From positions 128,494,197 through 128,558,196 of the forward strand of contig CM076190.1 of assembly GCA_038277395.1 (NCBI GenBank): DNA of 64,000 nt, given 5' to 3'. A model generated the notes under the pieces. The model ran no database searches and was not told where the DNA came from. It saw only the letters and a program-made list of their open reading frames with translations. This document shows, one piece after another, positions 22,824-29,765 of this stretch (positions are counted from its first letter, which is position 1; the number at the start of each line of letters is the position of its first letter). Position numbers and translations under genes: made by a program. This DNA is from Dryocosmus kuriphilus (taxonomy: Eukaryota; Arthropoda; Insecta; Hymenoptera; Cynipidae).

Positions 22824-22867
22824 AACGAAGTAAACGTATAGCAAACGTATTTTCTTTTGTCTGCAAT

Positions 22868-22962
22868 CTAGAATCTTCTAGAACTTTATTGCATCATATT
22901 GCACAATCTAGTAGAGGGGGTAGGGATCTATAAAAGGTGGCCAGTTCTTCTCATTCATCAGT
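22868..22962 (+). promoter_or_regulatory. Heat-shock element plus TATA/TCAGT promoter, early unit 2 (A)
   Basis: CTAGAATCTTCTAG at 22868-22881 (GAA to 22883) is again a perfect CTnGAAnnTTCnAG element. TATAAAAG lies at 22929-22936 and TCAGT at 22958-22962, 31 bases from TATA to initiator. The downstream ATG is at 22973. The same layout is conserved in copy B at 41489-41578. Confidence 0.72.
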
Positions 22963-22972
22963 CTACTGTTAG

Positions 22973-23200
22973 ATGTCTGATTGTGAAGGAAAGCAGCAAG
23001 AGTTAAAAAGTCGATTAAATATATTACTAAAGAATATTCGAGAAGTGAAACGTGTGATACAAGTGCGTTTAGAAATACAAAATCTAATAAGAAACTTTAA
23101 TATCTTGACTCTCAACAAATTAACCAGTGAAGATGGACTTCTCAAAACTAAACAAAATTGCCCTGAACAAGGAATTCCTTCCAACGAAGAAGCTCGATGA
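22973..23200 (+). CDS. Small basic helical protein, overlaps next gene
   Basis: A 75-residue protein rich in Lys, Arg, Leu and Glu, with predicted long helices (RLNILLKNIREVKRVIQVRL). It starts 12 bases after the predicted initiator and its 3' end overlaps the next gene in a different frame. The copy B counterpart has a stop at codon 5, so it is either dispensable or not translated. The frame could also be a leader peptide for the downstream genes. No family is recognised. Confidence 0.45.
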   Translation: MSDCEGKQQELKSRLNILLKNIREVKRVIQVRLEIQNLIRNFNILTLNKLTSEDGLLKTKQNCPEQGIPSNEEAR

Positions 23201-23447
23201 ACTTGAAATAAATAAAAACTATGAAATTACACACTTCAAGAAAGCAGCAACAAAATATGGAACGAGATTTTTCATAACCATAGAAAACAAATTCTCAGTT
23301 TTTCTACCAGAGAGAATCGCTGACATGCTAAGAAAAGATGAAAATCTGCTTTCGGGGCTACAAAGAGCCTCTCAAGATGGTGATCTCTGTATGATATATC
23401 ATGGTGGACGCTACGATTCGATTGAATTTATGAAAAAACATACATAA
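23133..23447 (+). CDS. Small conserved Polinton protein, possible OB-fold nucleic-acid binder
   Basis: A 104-residue protein. The likely start is ATG at 23133 (MDFSKLNKIAL); the frame also opens a few codons earlier at a GTG. The core is KNYEITHFKKAATKYGTRFF, then NKFSVFLPERI, alternating beta-strand-like segments with conserved Lys and aromatic residues. This pattern resembles small beta-barrel single-strand-binding proteins seen in related elements of insects, but that is inference. Copy B encodes a clearly homologous intact protein (41749-42096) with a longer C-terminus, which supports real coding. Confidence 0.7.
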   Translation: MDFSKLNKIALNKEFLPTKKLDELEINKNYEITHFKKAATKYGTRFFITIENKFSVFLPERIADMLRKDENLLSGLQRASQDGDLCMIYHGGRYDSIEFMKKHT

Positions 23448-23507
23448 AGTGTGAAGTTTTGTTGCACTTATAGTCAGTCATTGAAAGCCTTAAGTGTGGT
23501 CAACATC

Positions 23508-24212
23508 ATGCCTTATACACCTCGAAATCAAATGCTACATTCCATCACATACAATCTGAATTCATCATTCACAAAGCAAATTGTCGTCGGTGCAGAGTTA
23601 AAAAGGAATGGAAAGTTAGTCTCATCAGTGAAATTACTAGCCAGTCATCCTCGAGCAAGTATAACCTTAAATCCTGAAGAGTGGAAATTGTTCAAAAGTT
23701 ATTTCAACATCATTTCATCATACTTTGGTGGTCAAGAGAAGCAACAACGCATAGACTGTGGAAATTTCCGTATACACATGACTATATCTTATGGTGACTA
23801 CATAGTGGTTTTGGAGCAAATTGAAGAAGCTGAAACTCGAAAATATTATCCATTTGTACTACGAGAAACAACATTTGCTGTTCTCCAGGAAGTTAGCCTC
23901 TGTATTGATAGGCATATTCTGGAACAAAGTGTTATACCGTTTCAACGTACAAAAGATATTATAATTGAAACCATTGCTGAAAGTGTTTGGTGTAAAGTTA
24001 AATCACCTTGTGTAAAAAGCATTAAATCTTATCTAGAAAAAAATTATGTAAGTGTAAAGAATAAGGCAATGAAAAAACTTGTATTTTTAAATCTTATGCG
24101 ATTTGAAAGTCTGTTTCTAGAAATGATCGCTTTCTATATGCAGAATGTTTGCGAAGAAGTGATTGAGAAATTACCAAAACTCAAATATGTAAACGGTAGC
24201 TTTATACGTTAA
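23508..24212 (+). CDS. Conserved Polinton protein with PC4-like N-terminal half (tentative)
   Basis: A 234-residue protein from ATG 23508 (MPYTPRNQML). The open frame extends upstream without an ATG. Residues about 25-75 (VGAELKRNGKLVSSVKLLAS, then SITLNPEEWKLFKSYF) have the strand-strand-helix look of PC4-type single-strand DNA-binding domains; this is a resemblance, not a confirmed match. The C-terminal half is helical and Lys-rich. The copy B homologue (42124-42825) is broken by a Trp-to-stop change and frameshifts. The gene ends just before a poly(A) signal at 24249 and faces the integrase gene. Confidence 0.62.
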   Translation: MPYTPRNQMLHSITYNLNSSFTKQIVVGAELKRNGKLVSSVKLLASHPRASITLNPEEWKLFKSYFNIISSYFGGQEKQQRIDCGNFRIHMTISYGDYIVVLEQIEEAETRKYYPFVLRETTFAVLQEVSLCIDRHILEQSVIPFQRTKDIIIETIAESVWCKVKSPCVKSIKSYLEKNYVSVKNKAMKKLVFLNLMRFESLFLEMIAFYMQNVCEEVIEKLPKLKYVNGSFIR

Positions 24213-24375
24213 GAGAAAAACCATGTATTTTAACAATGTGAAAGTTTAAATAAACATAAGTTAACCCAAATTCTGCTTTTCATTTACTAGGTTAAGGATT
24301 CGTGTGTAAGTAAAAAACAGTATGTTTGAAATAGTAATACTTTATTTAAAAACACTTAAATTAATACATTGAGGC
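24213..24375. terminator. Convergent poly(A) region
   Basis: AATAAA on the plus strand at 24249-24254 serves the upstream plus-strand genes. TTTATT at 24341-24346 is AATAAA on the minus strand for the integrase transcript. Both lie in a 163-bp gap between converging genes, as expected for shared 3' ends. Confidence 0.65.
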
Positions 24376-25305
24376 TTATAAAGTAGATTTATCTATCCAA
24401 CTATTGTGAGAGTCATCAAATCCTAACCATTTTACAAATAGTTTATTTTCACGTTTCTTGAGTACTTTTTCAACAAGATAAATGTCTGGATGTCTAACTT
24501 TTGCAAGTTCATGTTCATAGAAACTGCCTAAAATAGGTTTATCTTGATAATCCATAAGCAAATACGTTGCTGGTTCAGTATTCTTGATATTACTTACAGT
24601 AAATATTTCAGTGGTCCAGTTTGGTGTATGACCTTTCTCGAAAACATGCTTAAACTTACTTATACGAACTTTATCTCCAACATTAAATTTAGTTTTCTCC
24701 GCCACTTGTTTCACATGATAATTTTTGTATACATTAAATAACAATTTTTTCTCATTTTGTTTAGTAACGTCTTTTGGTTTTATTCCAATAGTGCGATGTT
24801 TAGTATCGTTGTAAGATGAAAGTAAATCTTTCAAAATATCTAACCACTTATAATTTCCTTGTAAGCTAAATTGCATCCACATTTTATTTTTTAAAGTACG
24901 ATTAAATCGCTCGCAAATTGATGCTTTTAAATTACTGAATGTCGAGTACAAATTTATACTATATCGCTTCATAAGATTTTCAAAATGAGTATTGTAAAAT
25001 TCTTTGCCTCTATCAACATGTAAATTTTTTGGTACACGTCCTTTGTTGAGTACAGATTTCATGGTTGCAGTTACATCTTCACCCTTCTTGGATTTTACAG
25101 GAAGAGCCCAAGCAAATTTTGAAAATATATCAATTACAGTTAAGATGTATTTGTATCCTTTGTTGTCTCTCTCGTACAGTTGCATTTCTACAAGATCAGC
25201 TTGCCAGGTTTCATCAATACCACGGATGTCAACATGCCTGCGTCGGTAATTTCTTCTAGGCGGTTTATGCAGCTCTTTCACCAACTGCAGTTTCCCCAAG
25301 TCCAT
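24376..25305 (-). CDS. Polinton integrase (retroviral-type) with C-terminal chromodomain
   Basis: A 309-residue rve-family integrase that inserts the Polinton genome and creates 6-bp duplications. The catalytic triad is visible: Asp in ETWQADLVEM (residue about 37), Asp in LHVDRGKEF (about 98) and Glu in SICERFNRTL (about 132), with 33 residues between the last two. The C-terminal region has an SH3-like stretch (NVGDKVRISK) and then a chromodomain (YLVEKVLKKR, FVKWLGF, SHNSWID). The ATG at 25305 overlaps the end of the fibre-like gene by 41 bases. All catalytic residues are intact in this copy; copy B has stops in the same gene. Confidence 0.93.
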   Translation of the reverse strand: MDLGKLQLVKELHKPPRRNYRRRHVDIRGIDETWQADLVEMQLYERDNKGYKYILTVIDIFSKFAWALPVKSKKGEDVTATMKSVLNKGRVPKNLHVDRGKEFYNTHFENLMKRYSINLYSTFSNLKASICERFNRTLKNKMWMQFSLQGNYKWLDILKDLLSSYNDTKHRTIGIKPKDVTKQNEKKLLFNVYKNYHVKQVAEKTKFNVGDKVRISKFKHVFEKGHTPNWTTEIFTVSNIKNTEPATYLLMDYQDKPILGSFYEHELAKVRHPDIYLVEKVLKKRENKLFVKWLGFDDSHNSWIDKSTL

Positions 25306-25696
25306 ATTTATATGTGTTCAGTCTAGCATCCGATTGAGTAATGAGCTCTGAATTTCGAAACACTAGTTTTTGAGCGGTTTCAGCATCAATTTTAATATTT
25401 TCAAAACTCCTATTTGTTGAAGTTTCCAGAGATTCAATCAACATAGTATTGTTAACAACTTCAGTTCGCAAGGAAGATATAACATCATAGATAGTCCGAA
25501 TTTCTTGCTGTAGTATATGCTGTGCTATATTTAAATTTACAGCATCATTTAAATCTTGCGCATCAGCTACATTGCACAGCTTTTTGTTTCGGATATCATA
25601 ATTTCCATTAGGTGTGACTTTGAAGCCCATTCCAGGAGGACCACGATTTGCAGTCTTTGCTTGCTTAGAATAACGTCCAAACACATCAAGACTCAT
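25265..25696 (-). CDS. Fibre-like Polinton protein
   Basis: A 143-residue protein from ATG 25696 (MSLDVFGRYSK), the start shared with copy B; the frame also opens at 25726. It contains NRGPPGMGFKVTPNGNYDI, then NKKLCNVADAQDLNDAVNLN, which resembles the NxxxVxxPxxxxDAV pattern found at the base of phage and virus tail fibres. A long helical or coiled-coil segment follows (QEIRTIYDVISSLRTEVVNN). This supports an oligomeric spike or fibre, but no receptor-binding head is visible. It is intact in both Polinton copies. Its end overlaps the integrase start. Confidence 0.65.
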   Translation of the reverse strand: MSLDVFGRYSKQAKTANRGPPGMGFKVTPNGNYDIRNKKLCNVADAQDLNDAVNLNIAQHILQQEIRTIYDVISSLRTEVVNNTMLIESLETSTNRSFENIKIDAETAQKLVFRNSELITQSDARLNTYKYGLGETAVGERAA

Positions 25697-25729
25697 CTTG
25701 CAAATGTTGGAAATCTTACAAAACATTCA

Positions 25730-26734
25730 TTAATATATAATTTCAGCTTCTCTTAGTTCTTCAATAATCGATATAATTTCATTTGTGTGACTTGGATTGC
25801 CCATTGCTTGAGACGCCACAAGTAAACGCAGTCGATCTACCAATTCATTAGGGTCATCCCAGTAAACGTAATCCCATTGAGTTCCCTCTCTAGCAGTCAT
25901 ATGCTGTGGTATTATTATACCTTGACCTGTTGAATTTCGGTTTTTACTTCGTCTGTCCCTATTTTTGTTTTTTGATGGTGATGTGGGAATTAATTTTTCT
26001 ATAAAGTTTTTATATTTAAAACCTTTACTATCGCGAATGGCGCCATCTGGTTTATAATTCTTTTTATAGGCATTTGTCGCAATAATAATTTTTTGATAAT
26101 TTTTCTGATCATCAGCACTTATAGAGGACTCTTCAGGTACTTTTTTAAATAAAAGCTCAAGCAAACCTTTACTTTTAGGAAAATTCAAATTACCCACATA
26201 AATATGATCATAACTGAAATTTATCGGAGAATCTCCAATCATTAATCTATCCTTCATTAATTTTCTTACGCCGTATACATTATCGAGATCTTTATTTCTT
26301 TCGCCTAACAATATGAGATATTTGTTTGTATCATCATCAACATCACCCCATAAAGTGGAAGACTCGTTTGAATTATTTTTCGCTGTACTGTGAGCTGACA
26401 ACTCTAAATTACTGGAACCTTCTCCCTCATTTCCTTCTTCATCATAAACAGATTTAAATGACAACTCATCATCATCCTCATCAGCAATATTTTCTTCACT
26501 CTTTAATTCCTCTTTTTTAATTTGTTCAACTTTTTTTCTTTTTCTTTTCTCAAGACCACCCACAATTTTTTCAAGTGGATTAACAATAGGTTTGAAAGTA
26601 TCACTCAATGCCTGTTCAACCGTCTCCTTGCCCAACTTCATTAGCCTATGTTTTCGTCGAATCGTTTCACTAGCTTTAGCAATTTGATGTAAAATATTTT
26701 TTTGCTTATGAAAATTCTCCTCATGTGAAGACAT
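25730..26734 (-). CDS. DUF8207-like conserved Polinton protein
   Basis: A 334-residue protein. The N-terminus is helical and basic with a KRKRKK cluster (about residue 85), followed by a long Asp/Glu/Ser-rich segment. The conserved core starts at NVYGVRKLMKDRLMIGDSPI and includes IYVGNLNFPKSKGLLELLFK. The C-terminus is YWDDPNELVDRLRLLVASQA, then NEIISIIEELREAEIIY. This layout matches the family labelled DUF8207 that accompanies Polinton-like elements in arthropods. Function is unknown; a virion or core role is inferred from its place between the fibre-like and ATPase genes. Copy B's gene has lost its start codon and frame. Confidence 0.75.
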   Translation of the reverse strand: MSSHEENFHKQKNILHQIAKASETIRRKHRLMKLGKETVEQALSDTFKPIVNPLEKIVGGLEKRKRKKVEQIKKEELKSEENIADEDDDELSFKSVYDEEGNEGEGSSNLELSAHSTAKNNSNESSTLWGDVDDDTNKYLILLGERNKDLDNVYGVRKLMKDRLMIGDSPINFSYDHIYVGNLNFPKSKGLLELLFKKVPEESSISADDQKNYQKIIIATNAYKKNYKPDGAIRDSKGFKYKNFIEKLIPTSPSKNKNRDRRSKNRNSTGQGIIIPQHMTAREGTQWDYVYWDDPNELVDRLRLLVASQAMGNPSHTNEIISIIEELREAEIIY

Positions 26735-26760
26735 GTTGATACAACAACGTCTAAAGTATG

Positions 26761-26795
26761 ACTGTTTCTAATTTGGGTATTACATATGTATATAT
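26761..26795 (-). promoter_or_regulatory. TATA/initiator for the DUF8207-like gene
   Basis: On the minus strand TATATACA begins at 26794 and an ACAGTC initiator has its A at 26763, 31 bases away. The ATG follows 29 bases later at 26734. The TATA overlaps the end of the ATPase gene region. Confidence 0.55.
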
Positions 26796-27490
26796 CATTT
26801 TTCTAGACTTACAAAACAATCAAAACCCTTTCTATATCTGCCTTGATTAATATTTCTATCTTTATCAATTACAACGAACCCATACTTATCACACCAGCAA
26901 GCTAGACACATATCCTTAAATTGTAAAAAAGGCATATCAGTATTAACATGATCGTCATATATATGCTTCAGATTCATCTCATCTTGTTTAAATAGTACTA
27001 GTAAATTAACATTATCACGTACAAGATGTTTCGGAATACGGGCATATGTTTGACTCAAGTAGAAACAATCAACATCCCTGTGTCTACCCATAGAAAAAAA
27101 TGCTTTTATATTATCCTGCTTCTCACATGCTACGTCATCAAATACCATTATTGTGTTAGGCCGTGCTTCACTTGGTATCAGAACATCCTCATGTTCATTG
27201 CAAGGATAGTACTGAACGCCATCTACAGACTGAAGAACTTTTTCCAAGAATTTGTATTTCGGTTGATTTAACGATTTCGAGTATACATAAACATTTTCAA
27301 ATCTTAATCCATTTGGATGTATTAATAGTGTGAGCAAAGCATTTGTCTTTCCACAGTTGGAGGGTCCACAGAATATTGCTCGTACACTATTTGGTATTAA
27401 ATGTCCATGTCGTTCTTTCTTTTTCTCATTTTCAACTAGCGAATCAAAATTCTCAACTGGTAATTTCACTGGTTGTGCTTCAAACTGCAT
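26795..27490 (-). CDS. FtsK/HerA-type genome-packaging ATPase
   Basis: A 231-residue P-loop ATPase of the A32-like family, which pumps DNA into capsids in Polintons and related viruses. Walker A is AIFCGPSNCGKTNALL (residue about 37-52). Walker B is NTIMVFDDVACE (about 113-124). Downstream a sensor-like segment (FYLSQTYARIPKHLVRDNVN) fits the family. The length is normal for Polinton ATPases. The start ATG at 27490 lies 13 bases after a predicted initiator in the shared divergent promoter. Copy B carries an early stop. Confidence 0.92.
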   Translation of the reverse strand: MQFEAQPVKLPVENFDSLVENEKKKERHGHLIPNSVRAIFCGPSNCGKTNALLTLLIHPNGLRFENVYVYSKSLNQPKYKFLEKVLQSVDGVQYYPCNEHEDVLIPSEARPNTIMVFDDVACEKQDNIKAFFSMGRHRDVDCFYLSQTYARIPKHLVRDNVNLLVLFKQDEMNLKHIYDDHVNTDMPFLQFKDMCLACWCDKYGFVVIDKDRNINQGRYRKGFDCFVSLEK

Positions 27491-27500
27491 CTTGACTATG

Positions 27501-27550
27501 ACTGATCGGATAAGCTATAAATATACTGCTTATATAGGTTGAATCTTCAG
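27501..27550. promoter_or_regulatory. Bidirectional promoter between ATPase and PLA2 genes
   Basis: The plus strand has TATAAATA at 27516 and TCAGT with its A at 27549. The minus strand has TATATAAG starting at 27536 and TCAGT with its A at 27503. Both spacings are 33 bases, and the two TATA boxes overlap, giving a nearly symmetric divergent promoter in about 50 bp. The ATPase ATG is 13 bases and the PLA2 ATG 26 bases past their initiators. Confidence 0.65.
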
Positions 27551-27574
27551 TCTGAAAGCATCTCTCAAACAGAT

Positions 27575-28414
27575 ATGATCGTTCATGAACGAAAAAGAGT
27601 CAGTCGTAAAGAAGCTGTGAAGCAGACAAGACGTGGAAGAGGCTTAGTCAACAAAATCATCAACAACTTGCCATTTGAGTTGCACTTGCCTGGTTACCAG
27701 TACTGCGGACCAGGTACTAAGCTAGCAAAACGATTAGCGCGAGGTGATCCAGGAATCAATCCACTGGATGCAGCTTGCAAAGATCACGATATTGCTTATT
27801 CACAAAATAGGGAGAACCTTGAGGCTAGAAACGTAGCTGATAGAGCACTAGCTGAAAAAGCTTGGGAGCGTGTTCATGCTAAACACGCAGGTATATTTGA
27901 AAAAGCAGGTGCTTGGGGAATAGCAAACACTATGAAAATTAAATCTAAGTTTGGCATGGGTCTCAAGAATAAAAAAAAGCCTGCTACCACACTAAGAAAA
28001 ATCGTTATGGCAGCTAAAAAATCAATGATTTCGAGTAATGATGCACAAACTGTAATCAAGTCTGCATTAAAAGGTGCACGCAATGCTGTAAAAAGAGCTG
28101 GCGGAAAGAGGAAAATTAATAAGCCTCGTATTCTACCTGTTCCAACTAAGGTGGGTGGTTTTCTACCCTTTTTAATACCCATTTTTGCGGGTCTGAGTGC
28201 AACTGGAGCACTAGCAGGTGGAGCGGCTGGTATAGCAAAAGCTGTGAATGATGCAAATTCTGCAAAACATCAACTTACAGAGAGTAAACGTCATAATGAA
28301 ACGATGGAAGCCATTGCTTTGGGAAAAGGTCTTTATTTAAAACCATATAAACAAGGACTAGGACTTCAGGTCAAAGGGGCAGGACTTAAATGCAAGTCAA
28401 AAAACTTAAAGTGA
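27575..28414 (+). CDS. Phospholipase A2 / pX-like minor virion protein
   Basis: A 279-residue protein from ATG 27575 (the frame opens upstream without an ATG). A basic N-terminus (HERKRVSRKEAVKQTRRGRG) is followed by a parvovirus-type PLA2 domain: the calcium loop YCGPGTKLAKRL (about residue 43) and the catalytic DAACKDHDIAY (about 67-77). This enzyme class lets some capsids breach endosomal membranes. The C-terminal half is basic, then has a Gly/Ala-rich hydrophobic segment (FLPFLIPIFAGLSATGALAG) like adenovirus pX/pVI-type proteins. The gene overlaps the protease start by 25 bases. Copy B's version is broken at several points. Confidence 0.9.
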   Translation: MIVHERKRVSRKEAVKQTRRGRGLVNKIINNLPFELHLPGYQYCGPGTKLAKRLARGDPGINPLDAACKDHDIAYSQNRENLEARNVADRALAEKAWERVHAKHAGIFEKAGAWGIANTMKIKSKFGMGLKNKKKPATTLRKIVMAAKKSMISSNDAQTVIKSALKGARNAVKRAGGKRKINKPRILPVPTKVGGFLPFLIPIFAGLSATGALAGGAAGIAKAVNDANSAKHQLTESKRHNETMEAIALGKGLYLKPYKQGLGLQVKGAGLKCKSKNLK

Positions 28415-28806
28415 AGCTACCTCATCGAGCATTGACTGATGCAGATTTACTTAAATTCGCGAAATCTTTAAAAATACCACATTTTCGAGGTGTTTTTATG
28501 CGAAATGGATTGCCAGAAGGTGGATCACGTAAATATGAAAGTGCTATTGTTAACCTTGATGATAGAAAAGGACCAGGAACACACTGGTGTGCCTATAAAA
28601 AGATTAACAATAAAGTAATTTATTTTGATAGCTTTGGTAATCTTCGACCACCTTTGGATCTCTTTAAGTACCTCGGTGTTGGTAGCATAAAGTATAATTA
28701 TAACAGATATCAAAATTATGATACATTCGTTTGTGGCCATTTATGTTTACAATTTCTGTGTAATCAATTAAAATCTAAAAGTATGTATAATCTATATAAG
28801 TGTTGA
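28390..28806 (+). CDS. Adenain-like cysteine protease
   Basis: A 138-residue maturation protease of the adenovirus/Ulp1 fold, as in Polintons. The catalytic His is in GTHWCAYKK (about residue 59), the Asp in VIYFDSFGN (about 71-79) and the nucleophile Cys in TFVCGHLCLQFL (about 117). The length and motif spacing fit. It processes virion proteins in related viruses. The start overlaps the end of the PLA2-like gene, suggesting translation from the same or a nested transcript. The frame is intact here; copy B has a one-base deletion. Confidence 0.92.
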   Translation: MQVKKLKVKLPHRALTDADLLKFAKSLKIPHFRGVFMRNGLPEGGSRKYESAIVNLDDRKGPGTHWCAYKKINNKVIYFDSFGNLRPPLDLFKYLGVGSIKYNYNRYQNYDTFVCGHLCLQFLCNQLKSKSMYNLYKC

Positions 28807-28827
28807 AATATGTAATATCAAGTCAGT
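28793..28827 (+). promoter_or_regulatory. TATA/TCAGT promoter for the penton-like gene
   Basis: TATATAAG at 28793-28800 lies within the last codons of the protease gene, and TCAGT has its A at 28825, 32 bases on. The ATG follows 21 bases later. In copy B the TATA is kept but the initiator reads ACAGT. Confidence 0.6.
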
Positions 28828-28845
28828 GTAAGGCTAGCCATCAAC

Positions 28846-29535
28846 ATGGATGATTCATTGACACTAACATTATCGGGAACTTCTTCAATTCTGGAGACGA
28901 ACTATTTTCCACCGATTGAATTGTCTCCTTACAAAAGTTATGCGCTCGGTCTTGTTGAATTTCTAACCTTTAATTCAATTCCAAACGTGGATGTTGGTCA
29001 AAATAAATTTTATGTGAATAATAAAGAGTACACTATACCTACGGGTAGTTATGAGATAAATGACATACAGCGCTATCTGCAGAATGTTTTAGCAACTAAG
29101 GGTATTGAAATTCACATCAAGCCAAATAATAATACTCTGAAAAGTGAAATTTATTGCAATCGAGATATAAATTTTGAATCTGAAGATTCTATTGGTCGTT
29201 TGCTGGGATTTTCTCCACGCAGACTAGAAGCTAAAAAACTTTATAAATCTGATCAACCGGTATCAATCATAAAAGTGAATGCTCTCAGAGTTGAGTGCAG
29301 TATAACTACAGGTGCATATATTAATGGACAAAAAGTACATACTATTCACGAATTTTTTCCTGTAGTACCACCTGGTTATAAGATAGTGGAAGTACCTTCT
29401 CATGTCATTTACTTACCAGTCGCCGTACAGTCAATAGATCATATACAGCTCCGTATAGTTGATCAAGACGGACATTTGGTTAATTTTCGTGGAGAAGTTA
29501 TAACCATTAGATTACACATCAAGTCTCTGAAATAA
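28846..29535 (+). CDS. Penton-like minor capsid protein
   Basis: A 229-residue beta-rich protein. The N-terminus, MDDSLTLTLSGTSSILETNY then FPPIELSPYKSYALGLVEF, is the characteristic front of the penton-base-like (single jelly-roll) proteins of Polinton/adintovirus elements. Later blocks include GSYEINDIQRYLQ and GRLLGFSPRRLE. The protein would form capsid vertices. It lies directly upstream of a small basic gene and the capsid gene, as is usual. It is intact here; copy B has an internal stop at codon 69. Confidence 0.82.
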   Translation: MDDSLTLTLSGTSSILETNYFPPIELSPYKSYALGLVEFLTFNSIPNVDVGQNKFYVNNKEYTIPTGSYEINDIQRYLQNVLATKGIEIHIKPNNNTLKSEIYCNRDINFESEDSIGRLLGFSPRRLEAKKLYKSDQPVSIIKVNALRVECSITTGAYINGQKVHTIHEFFPVVPPGYKIVEVPSHVIYLPVAVQSIDHIQLRIVDQDGHLVNFRGEVITIRLHIKSLK

Positions 29536-29540
29536 TAATA

Positions 29541-29702
29541 ATGGGTATTGTTTTCAATAAGAAGGTTGGTTTTAGCTATAATAAAGCAGCACCATGTCAC
29601 AAGCTAATCAGTCAACAAAGAGCAGTCAAAGGGCTAACACCTCAAAACGTGCTATTCCTGAAACATCAAGGCCTGGAAGTCAGAAAACGAAGACGCGAAT
29701 AA
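29541..29702 (+). CDS. Conserved 53-residue basic Polinton protein
   Basis: A short ORF starting six bases after the penton-like stop. It begins MGIVFNKKVGFSYNK, contains GLTPQNVLFLKHQGLEVRK and ends in a basic tail (RKRRRE). Copy B (48168-48332) has the same ORF with one in-frame 3-base insertion and otherwise only a few substitutions, while longer neighbouring genes are broken. That pattern supports selection on the protein before decay. No function is known; the basic tail suggests DNA binding or virion packing, which is inference. Confidence 0.72.
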   Translation: MGIVFNKKVGFSYNKAAPCHKLISQQRAVKGLTPQNVLFLKHQGLEVRKRRRE

Positions 29703-29765
29703 AGAAATTCAAGATTTTTTGCACCTGCGTTTGTATTTTTGTTTATCGACGTTTAATTGTTTGCT

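Noticed and set aside
27572..27592. TTCnnGAA in the first codons of the PLA2 gene as a heat-shock element
   Set aside because: Only two units and within coding sequence downstream of the initiator; not in a promoter position.
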